Below the pieces are notes generated by a model. That model was not told the DNA's origin and did no database searches. It saw only the letters and a list, made by a program, of their open reading frames with translations. Below are positions 24,282-33,464 of a DNA stretch of 64,000 bases, in pieces; the stretch's first letter is position 1; every line of letters begins with the position of its first letter. A program made the translations under genes and the position numbers. This DNA is from Syntrophotaleaceae bacterium (GTDB lineage Bacteria > Desulfobacterota > Desulfuromonadia > Desulfuromonadales > Syntrophotaleaceae), in assembly GCA_041390365.1 (NCBI GenBank), contig JAWKQB010000001.1:1541754-1605753 (forward strand), written 5' to 3'.

Positions 24282-25469
24282 TCATAGATAGCAGTCCGGT
24301 TCCCTCCCAGCCTTGGCGTCCACTTTCCGCAACGCCTCAACCCTCATCTCCCCAAGCCTCTGCTTCAAAGCCCTTATCCGCGCACTGGATTCTTCAATGC
24401 GCGAAACCTCTATGCGCCCCTCGACCACCATGCGCTGAATCGTTTCCACCGTATGCGGCACAAGATTTTTCGGACCGCCGGACACCAGCAGGATATCGAC
24501 ACCCGCATTGATGGCCTTTGCCAGGGAATCTTCGTAGGAATAGTTTTTCCCGATAGCCCCCATCATCAGGTCATCGGAAATAATGACCCCCTGAAAATTG
24601 AGTTGGCGCCGCAACAATCCGGTCAGGGTATCGCGGGACAAGGTGGCGGGATTGTTTTTATCCAGACGGGCATTGAATATATGCGCGGTCATGATGATGT
24701 CGGCTTGTCTTGCTTCAATCAGGCGGGTGAATGGGACGAGTTCCTGTCGTTGCCAAATTTGTGTGACATCGACGAATCCCAGATGGCTGTCGGCGCCGGC
24801 ACTGCCGTGACCGGGGAAATGTTTCAGGCTGCACAGAACCCCGTACTCACGGTGCACTTCGATTATTTTTCCAGCATGCCTGACAACCTTTTCCGGATCA
24901 GGGGAATAACTGCGATCCAAACGACCGATTACAGGATTGGAGGGGTTCAGATTCAGATCAACCACAGGGGCGAAGTTGAGATTGATTCCGGCTGCCGCCA
25001 GCATGGCGGCACAGATTTGCGCCTGCCGGGCGGTCAACTCCACATCGTCCTTTTTGCCCAAGTCAGCTGCAGACAACAGGGAGGGAAAACCATTGGCCGG
25101 CTTGAGGCGGCTGATGCGCCCCCCTTCCTGGTCGACGGCGACGAACAGCGGCTCGACTGCCAGGTTTTGCAGGGAATCGATCAGGCTTTTAAGTTGCTGT
25201 GGAGATTGAATATTGCTGCTGCCATCGGCTCCACCGTAATTCAGCAGCAACACGCCACCCAGATTCCAGTCACGAACTGCACGGACAATAGCCGTATCGG
25301 CCCCGATATTTCCACCCTGGAAACCGACCATCAACATCTGGCCGATCTTCGTTTTGAGATCAGGAGGAAGAGAATTATCTTTTTTAGCAAATGTCGGGTT
25401 TAATCCTCCCAGGCCCAAAACCAGAAGTCCCCCCAAGCCAAGCAAAATCAACCAGGCGCGCCGCATCAT
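24282..25469 (-). CDS. Exported beta-N-acetylhexosaminidase (GH3, NagZ-like)
   Basis: 395 residues. A signal peptide (WLILLGLGGLLVLGLGG) precedes a GH3 N-terminal TIM barrel. Seen: FVAVDQEGGRISRL (substrate site), LKHFPGHGSAGADSH (the NagZ loop with the His of the catalytic dyad) and VIISDDLMMGAI (nucleophile Asp). NagZ enzymes remove GlcNAc from muropeptides; this copy has an export signal, so it should act on peptidoglycan or chitin-type oligosaccharides in the periplasm. It is last in the long minus-strand signalling array, 55 bases after a kinase gene. The C-terminus after LKQRLGEM may be extended by repeat-derived sequence. Confidence 0.9.
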   Translation of the reverse strand: MMRRAWLILLGLGGLLVLGLGGLNPTFAKKDNSLPPDLKTKIGQMLMVGFQGGNIGADTAIVRAVRDWNLGGVLLLNYGGADGSSNIQSPQQLKSLIDSLQNLAVEPLFVAVDQEGGRISRLKPANGFPSLLSAADLGKKDDVELTARQAQICAAMLAAAGINLNFAPVVDLNLNPSNPVIGRLDRSYSPDPEKVVRHAGKIIEVHREYGVLCSLKHFPGHGSAGADSHLGFVDVTQIWQRQELVPFTRLIEARQADIIMTAHIFNARLDKNNPATLSRDTLTGLLRRQLNFQGVIISDDLMMGAIGKNYSYEDSLAKAINAGVDILLVSGGPKNLVPHTVETIQRMVVEGRIEVSRIEESSARIRALKQRLGEMRVEALRKVDAKAGREPDCYL

Positions 25470-25524
25470 TCCTCCCTATCAGAATTACAAAACCGAGAAG
25501 CCGGTTCCTATTCCAGCAACTGAC

Positions 25525-27501
25525 TTAAAGTTCACGAACCAGACGGAACCCGACACCGTTGGCCGGTTTTTCGGATTCGCAGCGCCCCCGGATGGAAGAG
25601 CGGACATTGCGAGCCACATCGTTCCAGGCACCGCCTCGTAAAATGCGCCGCGGCTCTCCGCCTTCCTCCCAGACCGCACCGTCATCAGGTGCTCCAACAT
25701 AACCGGCATGCCCGGGATCCTGGCACCACTCCCAGACATTACCCACGGTATCGAACAAACCGAAGGCATTGGCGGTAAAGGAACCCACCGGGGCAGGATT
25801 CAGATTGTCCCACTGGCTGCCGCATTCCGCACAATTGGCACGACCTTGGCCAATGGCATCGCCCCACCAGTAGGAGCCCGCATTGCCTGCCCGGGCACCA
25901 TATTCCCATTCCGCTTCCGTAGGCAGACGATAGTGATGCCCGGTTTGTTCGCTGAGCCAAGCCGCATAGGCTACGGCGTCGTGCCAGGAGACATTGATCA
26001 CCGGCTGCCGCCCCCGGCCCCAACCCTCATCGCTGACCAAAGGGCGTCCGACAGCGTGACAGAAATGATCGTAATCATCGAAAGTGATCTCGAATCGGCC
26101 CATTCCGACAGGTTTTTCAATAGTCACCCGATGCACCGGCCGCTCATTGCGGTACCCGGCACCCGATACATCTCCCATGAGAAACGATCCGGCTGGAATT
26201 ACAACCATCTCCGGCCCGTTGGAACCGTCCTGCAATCGATCGCGGATGACTTCCCCTGCCTTGTTCAGCTGCTGAGCCATTTCCAACCCCTGGCGGGCTC
26301 GAGCATCGTCGGGGGAAAGGGCCAGGGCCTCCCCAAAACGGGCAACGGCTCTATCCTTGTCCTCTTCCCGCAAGGCCTCTTCACCAGCAGACAGCAAACG
26401 AATCATGCGGTTGCGAATCTGCTCCTTTTCTTCATCAGGAGAAGAGGTTCGCCCCTGCTCCGGCTGGATGTTTTCAACAGAGGAAGGACTTTCCCAGGAG
26501 CGACTATCCTGGTGCCTTCCAGACTGCATAAACAGAAACAGCGCCAAGACTGCAGCCACACCGGCCCCGCCGATAAAAGCCCAGAGGCCGAAGGTCTTTC
26601 CGCCGGATTGTCGACCATGCAGGCGACCTGCGTCCCCAGCAGTTCCTTGCGCATCAGGCATTGCAGAAAGGATCTGGGTTGGTGCGGTGCATGCAGCCCC
26701 TGCAGGCCCTGCCCAATTCCCCTTTTCCAAAACTGATATCAAATCCTGCGCATCGGCAAAGCGCTGATCAGGACGTTTGGCCATCAACATGTCCAGCAAG
26801 GGCTGATACCCGGCAAGGTGCGCAGGGAGTTGGGGCAAGGGACTCTGCAGGTGCTGCAGAGCGATATTGACGGTGTTGTCCCCATCGAAAGGAACCTGCC
26901 CGACAAGCATCTCGTACAACACCACCCCGAGGCTGTAAAGATCGGCCCGGCCGTCGACGCTGGTCCCGCCGGCCTGTTCCGGACTCATGTAGTGGGCTGT
27001 GCCGATAGTCATTCCGGTGCCGGTCATCTTGCTCCCGCTGCCCACCGCCTTGGCGATGCCGAAATCCGAGAGCACCGCCGTGCCGTCCTCGCGAAACAGT
27101 ATGTTTTCCGGTTTGACGTCGCGATGGACGAAGCCCTTTCGGTGGGCGTACCCCAGAGCCGATGCGATTTGCTTTAGGATCGCCAACGCCTTTTCCGGCA
27201 CCAGAGCCCCCCGACGGATAACCTGCTTCAAATCTCCACAAGGCACATATTCCATGGCAAGGTAGTAGCTATGGCCTGTGGAACCGATGTCATACACCGC
27301 CAGGATGTTGGGGTGGGTCAGTTGGGCTACGGTGCGCGCCTCGCGCAGAAACCGCTCGCCGAAGCTGCGATCGGCGGCCAGCGCCGGCGCCATGACCTTG
27401 AGGGCCACCTTGCGGTGCAGGGATTGCTGTTCGGCGAGATAGACGGTGGACATGCCGCCGTGGCCGAGTTCACGCTCGATGGTGTAACCGGGGATGTTCA
27501 T
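25525..27501 (-). CDS. Membrane Ser/Thr kinase with C-terminal FGE-sulfatase domain
   Basis: 658 residues. Kinase at about 5-260: Gly loop GHGGMSTV, VALKVM (Lys), HRDVKPENILF, SDFGIAKA (true DFG), SPEQAGG. A membrane helix follows at about 317-338 (FIGGAGVAAVLALFLFM), then a TPR-like stretch (about 370-420) and an FGE/SUMF1 domain (about 430-656) ending GVGFRLVREL. The C-terminal variable region (LRGGAWNDVARNVRSSIRG) lacks the second catalytic Cys and is not a near match to the TR, so it appears to be a fixed sensor rather than a DGR target. It is part of the co-directional array; the downstream gene begins 55 bases on. Confidence 0.92.
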   Translation of the reverse strand: MNIPGYTIERELGHGGMSTVYLAEQQSLHRKVALKVMAPALAADRSFGERFLREARTVAQLTHPNILAVYDIGSTGHSYYLAMEYVPCGDLKQVIRRGALVPEKALAILKQIASALGYAHRKGFVHRDVKPENILFREDGTAVLSDFGIAKAVGSGSKMTGTGMTIGTAHYMSPEQAGGTSVDGRADLYSLGVVLYEMLVGQVPFDGDNTVNIALQHLQSPLPQLPAHLAGYQPLLDMLMAKRPDQRFADAQDLISVLEKGNWAGPAGAACTAPTQILSAMPDAQGTAGDAGRLHGRQSGGKTFGLWAFIGGAGVAAVLALFLFMQSGRHQDSRSWESPSSVENIQPEQGRTSSPDEEKEQIRNRMIRLLSAGEEALREEDKDRAVARFGEALALSPDDARARQGLEMAQQLNKAGEVIRDRLQDGSNGPEMVVIPAGSFLMGDVSGAGYRNERPVHRVTIEKPVGMGRFEITFDDYDHFCHAVGRPLVSDEGWGRGRQPVINVSWHDAVAYAAWLSEQTGHHYRLPTEAEWEYGARAGNAGSYWWGDAIGQGRANCAECGSQWDNLNPAPVGSFTANAFGLFDTVGNVWEWCQDPGHAGYVGAPDDGAVWEEGGEPRRILRGGAWNDVARNVRSSIRGRCESEKPANGVGFRLVREL

Positions 27502-27529
27502 GCTGTTTCCTCATGATGAAATCAGAACC

Positions 27530-27660
27530 ATTCACGGCTTGGTAGCCGCTCCCACAAAAAGCCCCTCATCCGATTCCGTTTACCTCTGCAGGAGCGGTCT
27601 CCAAACCGCGAACCGGCGTCTCGGTTCGAACATTCGCGTAATATTCGCTCCCACGGATAC
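27530..27660. repeat. Degenerate REP-like remnants
   Basis: Fragments such as TTCACGGCTTGGTAGCCGCT + CCCACAA at about 27531 and GGAGCGGTCTCCAAACCGCGAA at about 27590 keep the REP tail but with changed palindromes. They lie between the protease and kinase genes. Confidence 0.5.
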
Positions 27661-27662
27661 CG

Positions 27663-28496
27663 CTAGCGGGGAAACTCGTCGGCGGCGATGGCGAAGTTGA
27701 GGGACTGTGCCCCCTGGAGCAGAAAAGTGGTAATGCCCACCAGTCGTCCCTGCTGATCGAAAAGGCCTCCTCCCGAAGACCCAGGTGATATCGGAGCGCT
27801 GGTCTGGACGATATTGACCCCTTCCAGAGCCCGCTTGCCGGAAATCAATCCTTCTCCCAACGTATGTTCAAGCCCATAGGGAGCACCGACCGTAAAGACT
27901 TTTTCCCCAACCTTCAGTGACGTATAGGTCCGGATGCCGGCGACCGGCCGCAGGCGCAGGTCCTTCACCTCCAGGATGCAGCGGTCGGTTTCCGGATCAC
28001 TCCAGACCATTCGGGCGGGATACCATTTATCCCCCTGGAAAATGACCAGCAGCATTTGTCCGTCGACAACGTGGTAGTTGGTCAGCAGACGGGAAACCGA
28101 GATCGCAACGGCAGATCCTTGAGAAACCTTTTTCAGTTCAAGATCACGATGATTTCTGGCACCCAACACGACAAAAACGGATGGCTTTACCTGCTCGAAC
28201 AATTCGGCGGCCGAAAGGACTCGGCTCCCCAAACCGTTAAAGACAGGATTCAACAATCCGGATTGATCTGAATTTTCTGCAGGGGTGGCCCCCTTCCCGG
28301 GTTGCTGACCCACCGGTTCCGGTTGGTGTGCCGGGAACGGCACATCCCCTTCCTGGTCCTCCAGACAGTCTCTATAGGCGGCTTCCCCTCCCAAGACACG
28401 CTGCAACTCACAGAGGTCGACCGCGTGCGCCGAAGCACCGCTTAAAAGAATCAGAAGCGGGAATATGAAGATTTTGATTGCCAAGGCTTTAAACAC
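27663..28496 (-). CDS. Secreted trypsin-like serine protease (S1C/HtrA-like, no PDZ)
   Basis: 277 residues with a signal peptide (MFKALAIKIFIFPLLILLSGASAHA). Protease domain at about 95-275: catalytic His in RLLTNYHVVDG, Asp in SDPETDRCILEV and Ser in SAPISPGSSGGGLFD. There is no PDZ domain. A Cys pair in the N-terminal segment (CELQ, RDCLED) could be a disulfide. It may act on periplasmic proteins or on sensor domains of the neighbouring receptor kinases (inference from location). The gene lies 91 bases downstream of the glycine-zipper lipoprotein gene. Confidence 0.88.
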   Translation of the reverse strand: MFKALAIKIFIFPLLILLSGASAHAVDLCELQRVLGGEAAYRDCLEDQEGDVPFPAHQPEPVGQQPGKGATPAENSDQSGLLNPVFNGLGSRVLSAAELFEQVKPSVFVVLGARNHRDLELKKVSQGSAVAISVSRLLTNYHVVDGQMLLVIFQGDKWYPARMVWSDPETDRCILEVKDLRLRPVAGIRTYTSLKVGEKVFTVGAPYGLEHTLGEGLISGKRALEGVNIVQTSAPISPGSSGGGLFDQQGRLVGITTFLLQGAQSLNFAIAADEFPR

Positions 28497-28587
28497 CTTT
28501 TCTCCGCAGCCAGGGATCAGGTGCTTCCCAGATTACCTTCTCAATAAGATGCGGACTTCGGACTCGTCACTGTTCAAGATCTCGCCA

Positions 28588-29253
28588 TCAGTAAGGCGTC
28601 ACCTGGGCAAGATGAATTTGTCCCCGGTCATTCCGGGCATAGATCACCCGGAAAGATCTGGCCACCGAATCGGATTGGTTGATGTCGTCGGAAGACACCC
28701 TGGCGGTAACCCGATACTCACCTTCGTCGGCACCTTTTGGGATTTCCAGTGGGAAGGTCGCTTTATAACCGCCGGTCGCGACCGATTGCTTGTTTTCGTT
28801 GGAGGCAAGAAGTTTGTCTCCCTGATAGATTTCAATCGCTTGATTGACAGTGTTTTTCTTGTCCAGATCATCAGGATTGATAACAACGTATTTCATTTCC
28901 AGTTGCCCGGTTTCTCCATTCTGAAAAATATTTTTGGATAAATTTATGTCTTCTACCGCAACCTTGTTTACACGACCATACTGTTGTACGACTTCAGGCG
29001 CTTTTTTGTATTGGACATGGTCAATGATCCCGCCGATTATTCCTCCGGCAACAGCTCCTACAGCCGCACCGATTAGAGCACCTTCAATTCCATTATCGAG
29101 AAAACCGATGGCCGCACCGCCAATGGCACCTACTATACCCCCCTTCTTGGCGTTGCCCCACCGATCATTCGTGGTCGCACACCCGCTCAGTGCCGAGGCA
29201 ACCAGAAGGAACACCAGCAACAGGGCGATTGGTTTCAATTTTCGAGATTTCAT
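28588..29253 (-). CDS. Glycine-zipper lipoprotein
   Basis: 221 residues from the ATG at 29253 (GGAGGGTCCCTA before it). Signal peptide with lipobox LSGC, then a Gly-zipper hairpin at about residues 35-80 (GGIVGAIGGAAIGFL and GAVAGGIIGGII), a motif that inserts in or spans membranes. The C-terminal half is beta-rich with an Ig-like look (MKYVVINPDD, EIPKGADEGEYRVTARVS). It is likely an envelope protein anchored in the outer membrane. It belongs to the array, between the protease and a kinase gene. Precise function unknown. Confidence 0.8.
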   Translation of the reverse strand: MKSRKLKPIALLLVFLLVASALSGCATTNDRWGNAKKGGIVGAIGGAAIGFLDNGIEGALIGAAVGAVAGGIIGGIIDHVQYKKAPEVVQQYGRVNKVAVEDINLSKNIFQNGETGQLEMKYVVINPDDLDKKNTVNQAIEIYQGDKLLASNENKQSVATGGYKATFPLEIPKGADEGEYRVTARVSSDDINQSDSVARSFRVIYARNDRGQIHLAQVTPY

Positions 29254-29340
29254 TAGGGACCCTCCTATAGGAATAATGTTTCCAGCTGTCACCAAATGAC
29301 TGAGCAAGAACAGCAAAATTTCCCCCATTTCATCAGAAAC

Positions 29341-31335
29341 TTACTTAAATTTTTCAACCATGATTTCTTTCTGGTTTTGAACCTGCCACTGGTTTGCCAA
29401 GGCCTTTTTCTCACGCCGTGCGGCATCGCAGACATAGTTCTCGGAAATCTCCCCATATATCTCCCTGTCCACTTCTTCGCAATAACCGATGGCCTGTGAA
29501 TAGCGACCCTTTTCGTAAGCTGCTCTGGCTTTGGCGATCATTTCTTCAGCTTGACGGCGCCGGTCTTTGATGGCGAAATCAAGAGCCTTTTGTAAACCGG
29601 AAAGATCACCGGAGTCCGCTCCCAGAACTTTTGCCTCATGAACCAATTCCCGGGCCTGCCAAGGACTGGCCCTGTCGAGCAACTCCCAGGCCTGGTCGAT
29701 TTTGGCTTTGGCGAGCAGTCTTTTCCGGTCAACCTGTTTCTGCTGTTCTGTCAGCCGTTTTTCAAATTCGGCTATTCTGGTTTCAAGAGCGGGAATGTCG
29801 GCCTCGGCGAGAAACATCGAAGATTGTCGGGCATTCATGCCTGCCAGTTCTTTTGCCGCATTGACATAACCCCTGGCTTTTTCCGCGATCCCATTCTGCA
29901 GTTCCGATTCGGCAAGAGCCTTGTAACGGGCGACCCCCCGCCGCAACACGTTGTCGACCCGATTGGCATCTTTTGCATAGGTTTGCCAGTAGTGCAGAAG
30001 ACTTGCTGCACAACCATCCTTCGGGGACAGAATCTGATCACTTTCTACAAACCTGAGGGCTGCGGATCCGAACAGGTCATCGGCCTGCCTTCGAACTTCA
30101 TCAAAACGCATTTCGGCTACAGGATTGCCGGATACAGAATTTCGCATTCTGCCGAATTCCCGGGCTGCCGCGACCGGATCGCGAACCGCCAGGACTTTCA
30201 GCTCCTGCCACTTGAGCTCCAATTCATCCCGCTGAATATCATGCGAATCTGCGCCGTCCGCCTGCCCGGTGCTGGTGGGGATGGAAGCCGGTCTTTCCAC
30301 AGAGGCATCTCTGATGATTCCTCCCCCGCCGCCTGCAAGAACTGGTCGGCGCAGGCTATGGCTGAACACCCTGTAGGCAGCGAAAGAACCGATGCCCGCA
30401 AGCAATACTCCCAGCGTCAGCCAGACCAGCTTGGTCCGGTTTCTTTTGGATTCAGCACCAGCACTGGGCGCAGCCATGATCTGCGTTTGGCCGGCAAAAC
30501 CGGGAGGCGGCTCTTCCTTTGGAAATGACGGTGTTTCGCCTGCAAGAACCTTTTCGAAATCGGCTTGCAACTGGTTGACTCTGGAATAACGTCGGGCAGG
30601 ATCCTTGGCGAGAGCTCTGTCGATAACCGGCTGCAGAGCATACACATCCAGGGGAAGAGGCGCGGCCGCCTCCTGGATATGCTTGATGGCGATGGCAAAG
30701 GAATCCTTGCCGTCAAAGGGCACCCGCCCTGCCAGGGCTTCGTACAGCAGGATTCCCAGGGCATAGATATCGGTGCGCTGATCGGTCGGCTCGCCGCGGG
30801 CTTGTTCCGGGCTCATATAGTGAGGTGTGCCGATCGCCATGCCAGCTTCGGTGAAACGGGTATTCCGATCCGCCTCCTTGGTGATGCCGAAATCCATCAG
30901 CACTGCACCCCTGTCACGGCATAGAAAAATGTTTTCCGGTTTGACATCCCGATGGATGAAACGTTTTTCGTGTACGTAGGCAAGGGCTGAAAATATCGGC
31001 AAAAGCAGATGGTAGGCCTCCTGGGGATCCAATTTTCCCCTTGTGGCCAGGAAATCCTTGAAAGTTTCCCCCTCAAGATATTCCATTGTGAAGAATGGCC
31101 GTCCATCCTCCAGTTGTCCGACTTCATAAATGCGGATGATTTGAGGATGTTTAAAACCTGCATGGGTACGCCCTTCACGCATAAACCGCTCGACCAGAGA
31201 ACGGTCACCGATCAGGTTTGCGTGCATAACCTTCACCGCCACCAGCTGCTGCGACTGGTCATGGCGGGCAAGATATACTGCCGCCATACCGCCCTGCCCT
31301 ATCTCTCTCACTATCTGGTATTCAGGGATTTTCAT
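29341..31335 (-). CDS. Membrane Ser/Thr kinase with coiled-coil/TPR-like extracytoplasmic region
   Basis: 664 residues. Kinase at about 5-262: GQGGMAAV, VAVKVMHA, HRDVKPENIFL, MDFGITKE, SPEQARG. A membrane helix (WLTLGVLLAGIGSFAAYRVF, about residue 305) separates it from about 330 residues that are nearly all helical and charge-rich (KRLTEQQKQVDRKRLLAKAK), with repeat-like helical pairs (AREL...AKVLG) suggesting TPR/SEL-like or coiled-coil structure. Unlike its neighbours it has no FGE domain, so its input differs. It shares the array with the two lipoprotein genes flanking it. Confidence 0.9.
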   Translation of the reverse strand: MKIPEYQIVREIGQGGMAAVYLARHDQSQQLVAVKVMHANLIGDRSLVERFMREGRTHAGFKHPQIIRIYEVGQLEDGRPFFTMEYLEGETFKDFLATRGKLDPQEAYHLLLPIFSALAYVHEKRFIHRDVKPENIFLCRDRGAVLMDFGITKEADRNTRFTEAGMAIGTPHYMSPEQARGEPTDQRTDIYALGILLYEALAGRVPFDGKDSFAIAIKHIQEAAAPLPLDVYALQPVIDRALAKDPARRYSRVNQLQADFEKVLAGETPSFPKEEPPPGFAGQTQIMAAPSAGAESKRNRTKLVWLTLGVLLAGIGSFAAYRVFSHSLRRPVLAGGGGGIIRDASVERPASIPTSTGQADGADSHDIQRDELELKWQELKVLAVRDPVAAAREFGRMRNSVSGNPVAEMRFDEVRRQADDLFGSAALRFVESDQILSPKDGCAASLLHYWQTYAKDANRVDNVLRRGVARYKALAESELQNGIAEKARGYVNAAKELAGMNARQSSMFLAEADIPALETRIAEFEKRLTEQQKQVDRKRLLAKAKIDQAWELLDRASPWQARELVHEAKVLGADSGDLSGLQKALDFAIKDRRRQAEEMIAKARAAYEKGRYSQAIGYCEEVDREIYGEISENYVCDAARREKKALANQWQVQNQKEIMVEKFK

Positions 31336-31370
31336 GGTCTTCCTTGGCGGGTGCCCGTTTTTCGTTGATC

Positions 31371-32132
31371 CTAGAACATTCCGACAACGCCGACCGAATA
31401 GGCGCGGTTCTGCCCGACTCCGTTCAGAGATTCCGGATTGATACGGTCACCCAAAACCAGTTTCCTGGAAGAGAAAAGGGTCTTTCCCGTTCCCCGGTCG
31501 TAAGGAACCCCGACCGGCCCCTCAAACGCGTACCCGACCAGGTCCCCCTTCTCGACAGCGACATCGGAGTCGAAGTCGAAGGCTTTTGCTCCAGGATCAG
31601 CAATCTGGAATATAGGAGATTCCCAAACGACAAAGGATGAATCGTTAAGGGGGCGCAGGATGACCAGCTTGACCTTGCAGGGAGAAGTAAACAGTCCTCG
31701 CAGGCCTACGAGAGAACCTGGTCCCGGCATGGGGTTTTTCAGATCGACCAGGGTCAGGCCTTCATCGGAAATTTCGGGGCGTTGCAACAGTTCTCCACCA
31801 ATGTAATCAAGCAATTCCTCCCTCTTTGTGAAGTCGCGCAAGGCGAGGATCTGTTTTTTCATGAAATCCCTGATTTCCTGGCGAATGTCCCCCGCTTCCT
31901 TGGTACGGACATCCTTCTCTTTTTCCAAAGCCCGGGAGACTCTTCGGCATTCATCCAGTTCCTCGGAAAGCCTGTTCTTATCCATATTCAACCGGGCGAT
32001 ATTATCCTTGGCCGTGGACAGGTCCTGGGACAGGAGCGTGTTGCTGTGCTCCAGCGCCTTGATCCGTTCGGAAGTGGTAACACAGCCGGAAAGCATTAAA
32101 ACAGACAACACAACTCCACAGGTTTTCTTCAT
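31371..32132 (-). CDS. Lipoprotein with N-terminal coiled coil
   Basis: 253 residues from the ATG at 32132 (CAAGGAGGATCTGTC upstream). Lipobox LSGC (Cys about residue 17), a coiled coil at about 22-80 (leucine heptads in KALEHSNTLLSQDLST and LSEELDECRRVSRALEKEK), then a compact beta-rich domain with no family I recognise (GLRGLFTSPCKVKLVILRPL). It is probably exported to the outer membrane, with the coiled coil spanning part of the periplasm. It lies 35 bases upstream of the coiled-coil kinase gene, so joint action is plausible. Confidence 0.75.
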   Translation of the reverse strand: MKKTCGVVLSVLMLSGCVTTSERIKALEHSNTLLSQDLSTAKDNIARLNMDKNRLSEELDECRRVSRALEKEKDVRTKEAGDIRQEIRDFMKKQILALRDFTKREELLDYIGGELLQRPEISDEGLTLVDLKNPMPGPGSLVGLRGLFTSPCKVKLVILRPLNDSSFVVWESPIFQIADPGAKAFDFDSDVAVEKGDLVGYAFEGPVGVPYDRGTGKTLFSSRKLVLGDRINPESLNGVGQNRAYSVGVVGMF

Positions 32133-32166
32133 GACAGATCCTCCTTGATTCACTTTGAGTCAATAG

Positions 32167-33285
32167 TTAATTGCTGATGCTGAATTCAATCGTTTTCAGA
32201 ACGGTTCCTTCCCAACTGATGGTCACCTGATACCTGCCGACCGCCCATCCGTCATTGGGTTGACGAATCGTGAAACGGCTCCTTCCCGCCGTCGTCGGGA
32301 TCAGCATCGGAACCTCTCCAAATTGAATATTGCGGCCGGCATCCAGCCAGGAAGCCTTTAAAATCGCCGGCGGCTGCAGATTGGCGAACTCGTACAGGAC
32401 AAATATTTCACCGGTATCAAGGGGAAAGGTTTCCAGAGTGATCAGTTCTCCAGTGTTTTCAACAGTCTCCTTTTCTTTAAGAAGATAGATTCTTTCCACC
32501 CGGGGCAGGGTTTTTGCGGGAACAGCCGGACCTGGCAGAAGTTTCAGTCCGATGGTGGCGGAATGTTCTCCATCTCGGGTAACAAATTGAATCTCCCGAT
32601 CCTGAGGAAAACGATCGACTCCAAAACCAGTGATGGAGGCAGGGAAAAACCGGAGTTCGGCTTGTCCCGCGTCGTCGGTACTGATTGTGGTGCGAGTTTG
32701 GCCGGCCTGCCCGAGAAAATCCGGTTCTCCACCCCGTTCCACCAATGAAACCACATACTCCGCATTGGGAACTGCATATCCGTTCGGAGTGGAAACTTTC
32801 ATTTTTAAATCCACCTGCTGCCCCGGATTAACGGTAATGGAGCTTTCACCGACCATTTCCAGTCGAAAGGCTCCCGGAGGGGTTTGGTAAAAAAGCTTTT
32901 CCTCGACCCCCTGGATAGCACCATCGGGCATCAGGACAAAATGAACCAGCAACTGGTCTCCCTCGGCAAGCACAGAGGGGAAAAGGACATCCTGCACCCC
33001 CTCTCCGTAACCCACCGGGTAGACATGGCTGAAAATGTTTTGGTTCCCGGCCACCGCTCGAACCTGAATATTTCCTGTAGGAGTCGAGGTCAGTTCGTAG
33101 GCAACCCGAGCCTTTATCTGCAGCGACTCACCGGCCTTGACCAGGCTCCCACTGTCAGGCTGAGCGGATTCAATCCAGAGGCGATCCGTTTCCATGCCGC
33201 CGGCGGCGAAGCATGAGCCTGACATTAAAAACGCTCCTATCAGGAGCCCAAGTATTCGATTAGCCATTTTTGAGCACCGTTGCAT
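32167..33285 (-). CDS. Exported protein with Ig-like beta-sandwich repeats
   Basis: 372 residues from the ATG at 33285, which has GGGGAT upstream; ATG 33267 is an alternative. Signal peptide MANRILGLLIGAFLMSGSCFA. The mature part consists of three or four beta-rich segments: SLVKAGESLQIKARV, SSITVNPGQQVDLKMKVST plus TTISTDDAGQAELRFFP (Big_1/invasin-like Ig style), and a C-terminal segment ending VTISWEGTVLKTIEFSISN. It is likely periplasmic or surface-exposed. It lies in the array between a kinase-FGE gene and a lipoprotein gene. Confidence 0.7.
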   Translation of the reverse strand: MQRCSKMANRILGLLIGAFLMSGSCFAAGGMETDRLWIESAQPDSGSLVKAGESLQIKARVAYELTSTPTGNIQVRAVAGNQNIFSHVYPVGYGEGVQDVLFPSVLAEGDQLLVHFVLMPDGAIQGVEEKLFYQTPPGAFRLEMVGESSITVNPGQQVDLKMKVSTPNGYAVPNAEYVVSLVERGGEPDFLGQAGQTRTTISTDDAGQAELRFFPASITGFGVDRFPQDREIQFVTRDGEHSATIGLKLLPGPAVPAKTLPRVERIYLLKEKETVENTGELITLETFPLDTGEIFVLYEFANLQPPAILKASWLDAGRNIQFGEVPMLIPTTAGRSRFTIRQPNDGWAVGRYQVTISWEGTVLKTIEFSISN

Positions 33286-33464
33286 GATTATCCCCAAACA
33301 AATCAAGTGTCCCGTGCGGTTAATCCTGCCTTCAAATTCCGGCCCTTTTGGCCGCTGTCTGCGTTGCGCCTTCTCGGCTTAACTCAGGCTAGGCCTGCGG
33401 CGGCGCGCCTTGACAGCAACCAAAATGCCTCATAATTTTTTGACACGACCAACCGCAAGGGACA

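Noticed and set aside
25525..25700. C-terminal end of the kinase-FGE gene at 25.5 kb as another DGR variable repeat
   Set aside because: It shares the FGE framework (RGGAWNDVARNVRSS, GVGFRLV), but the DNA does not match the TR over the IMH part and the framework Cys is missing; it looks like an ordinary FGE-like end.
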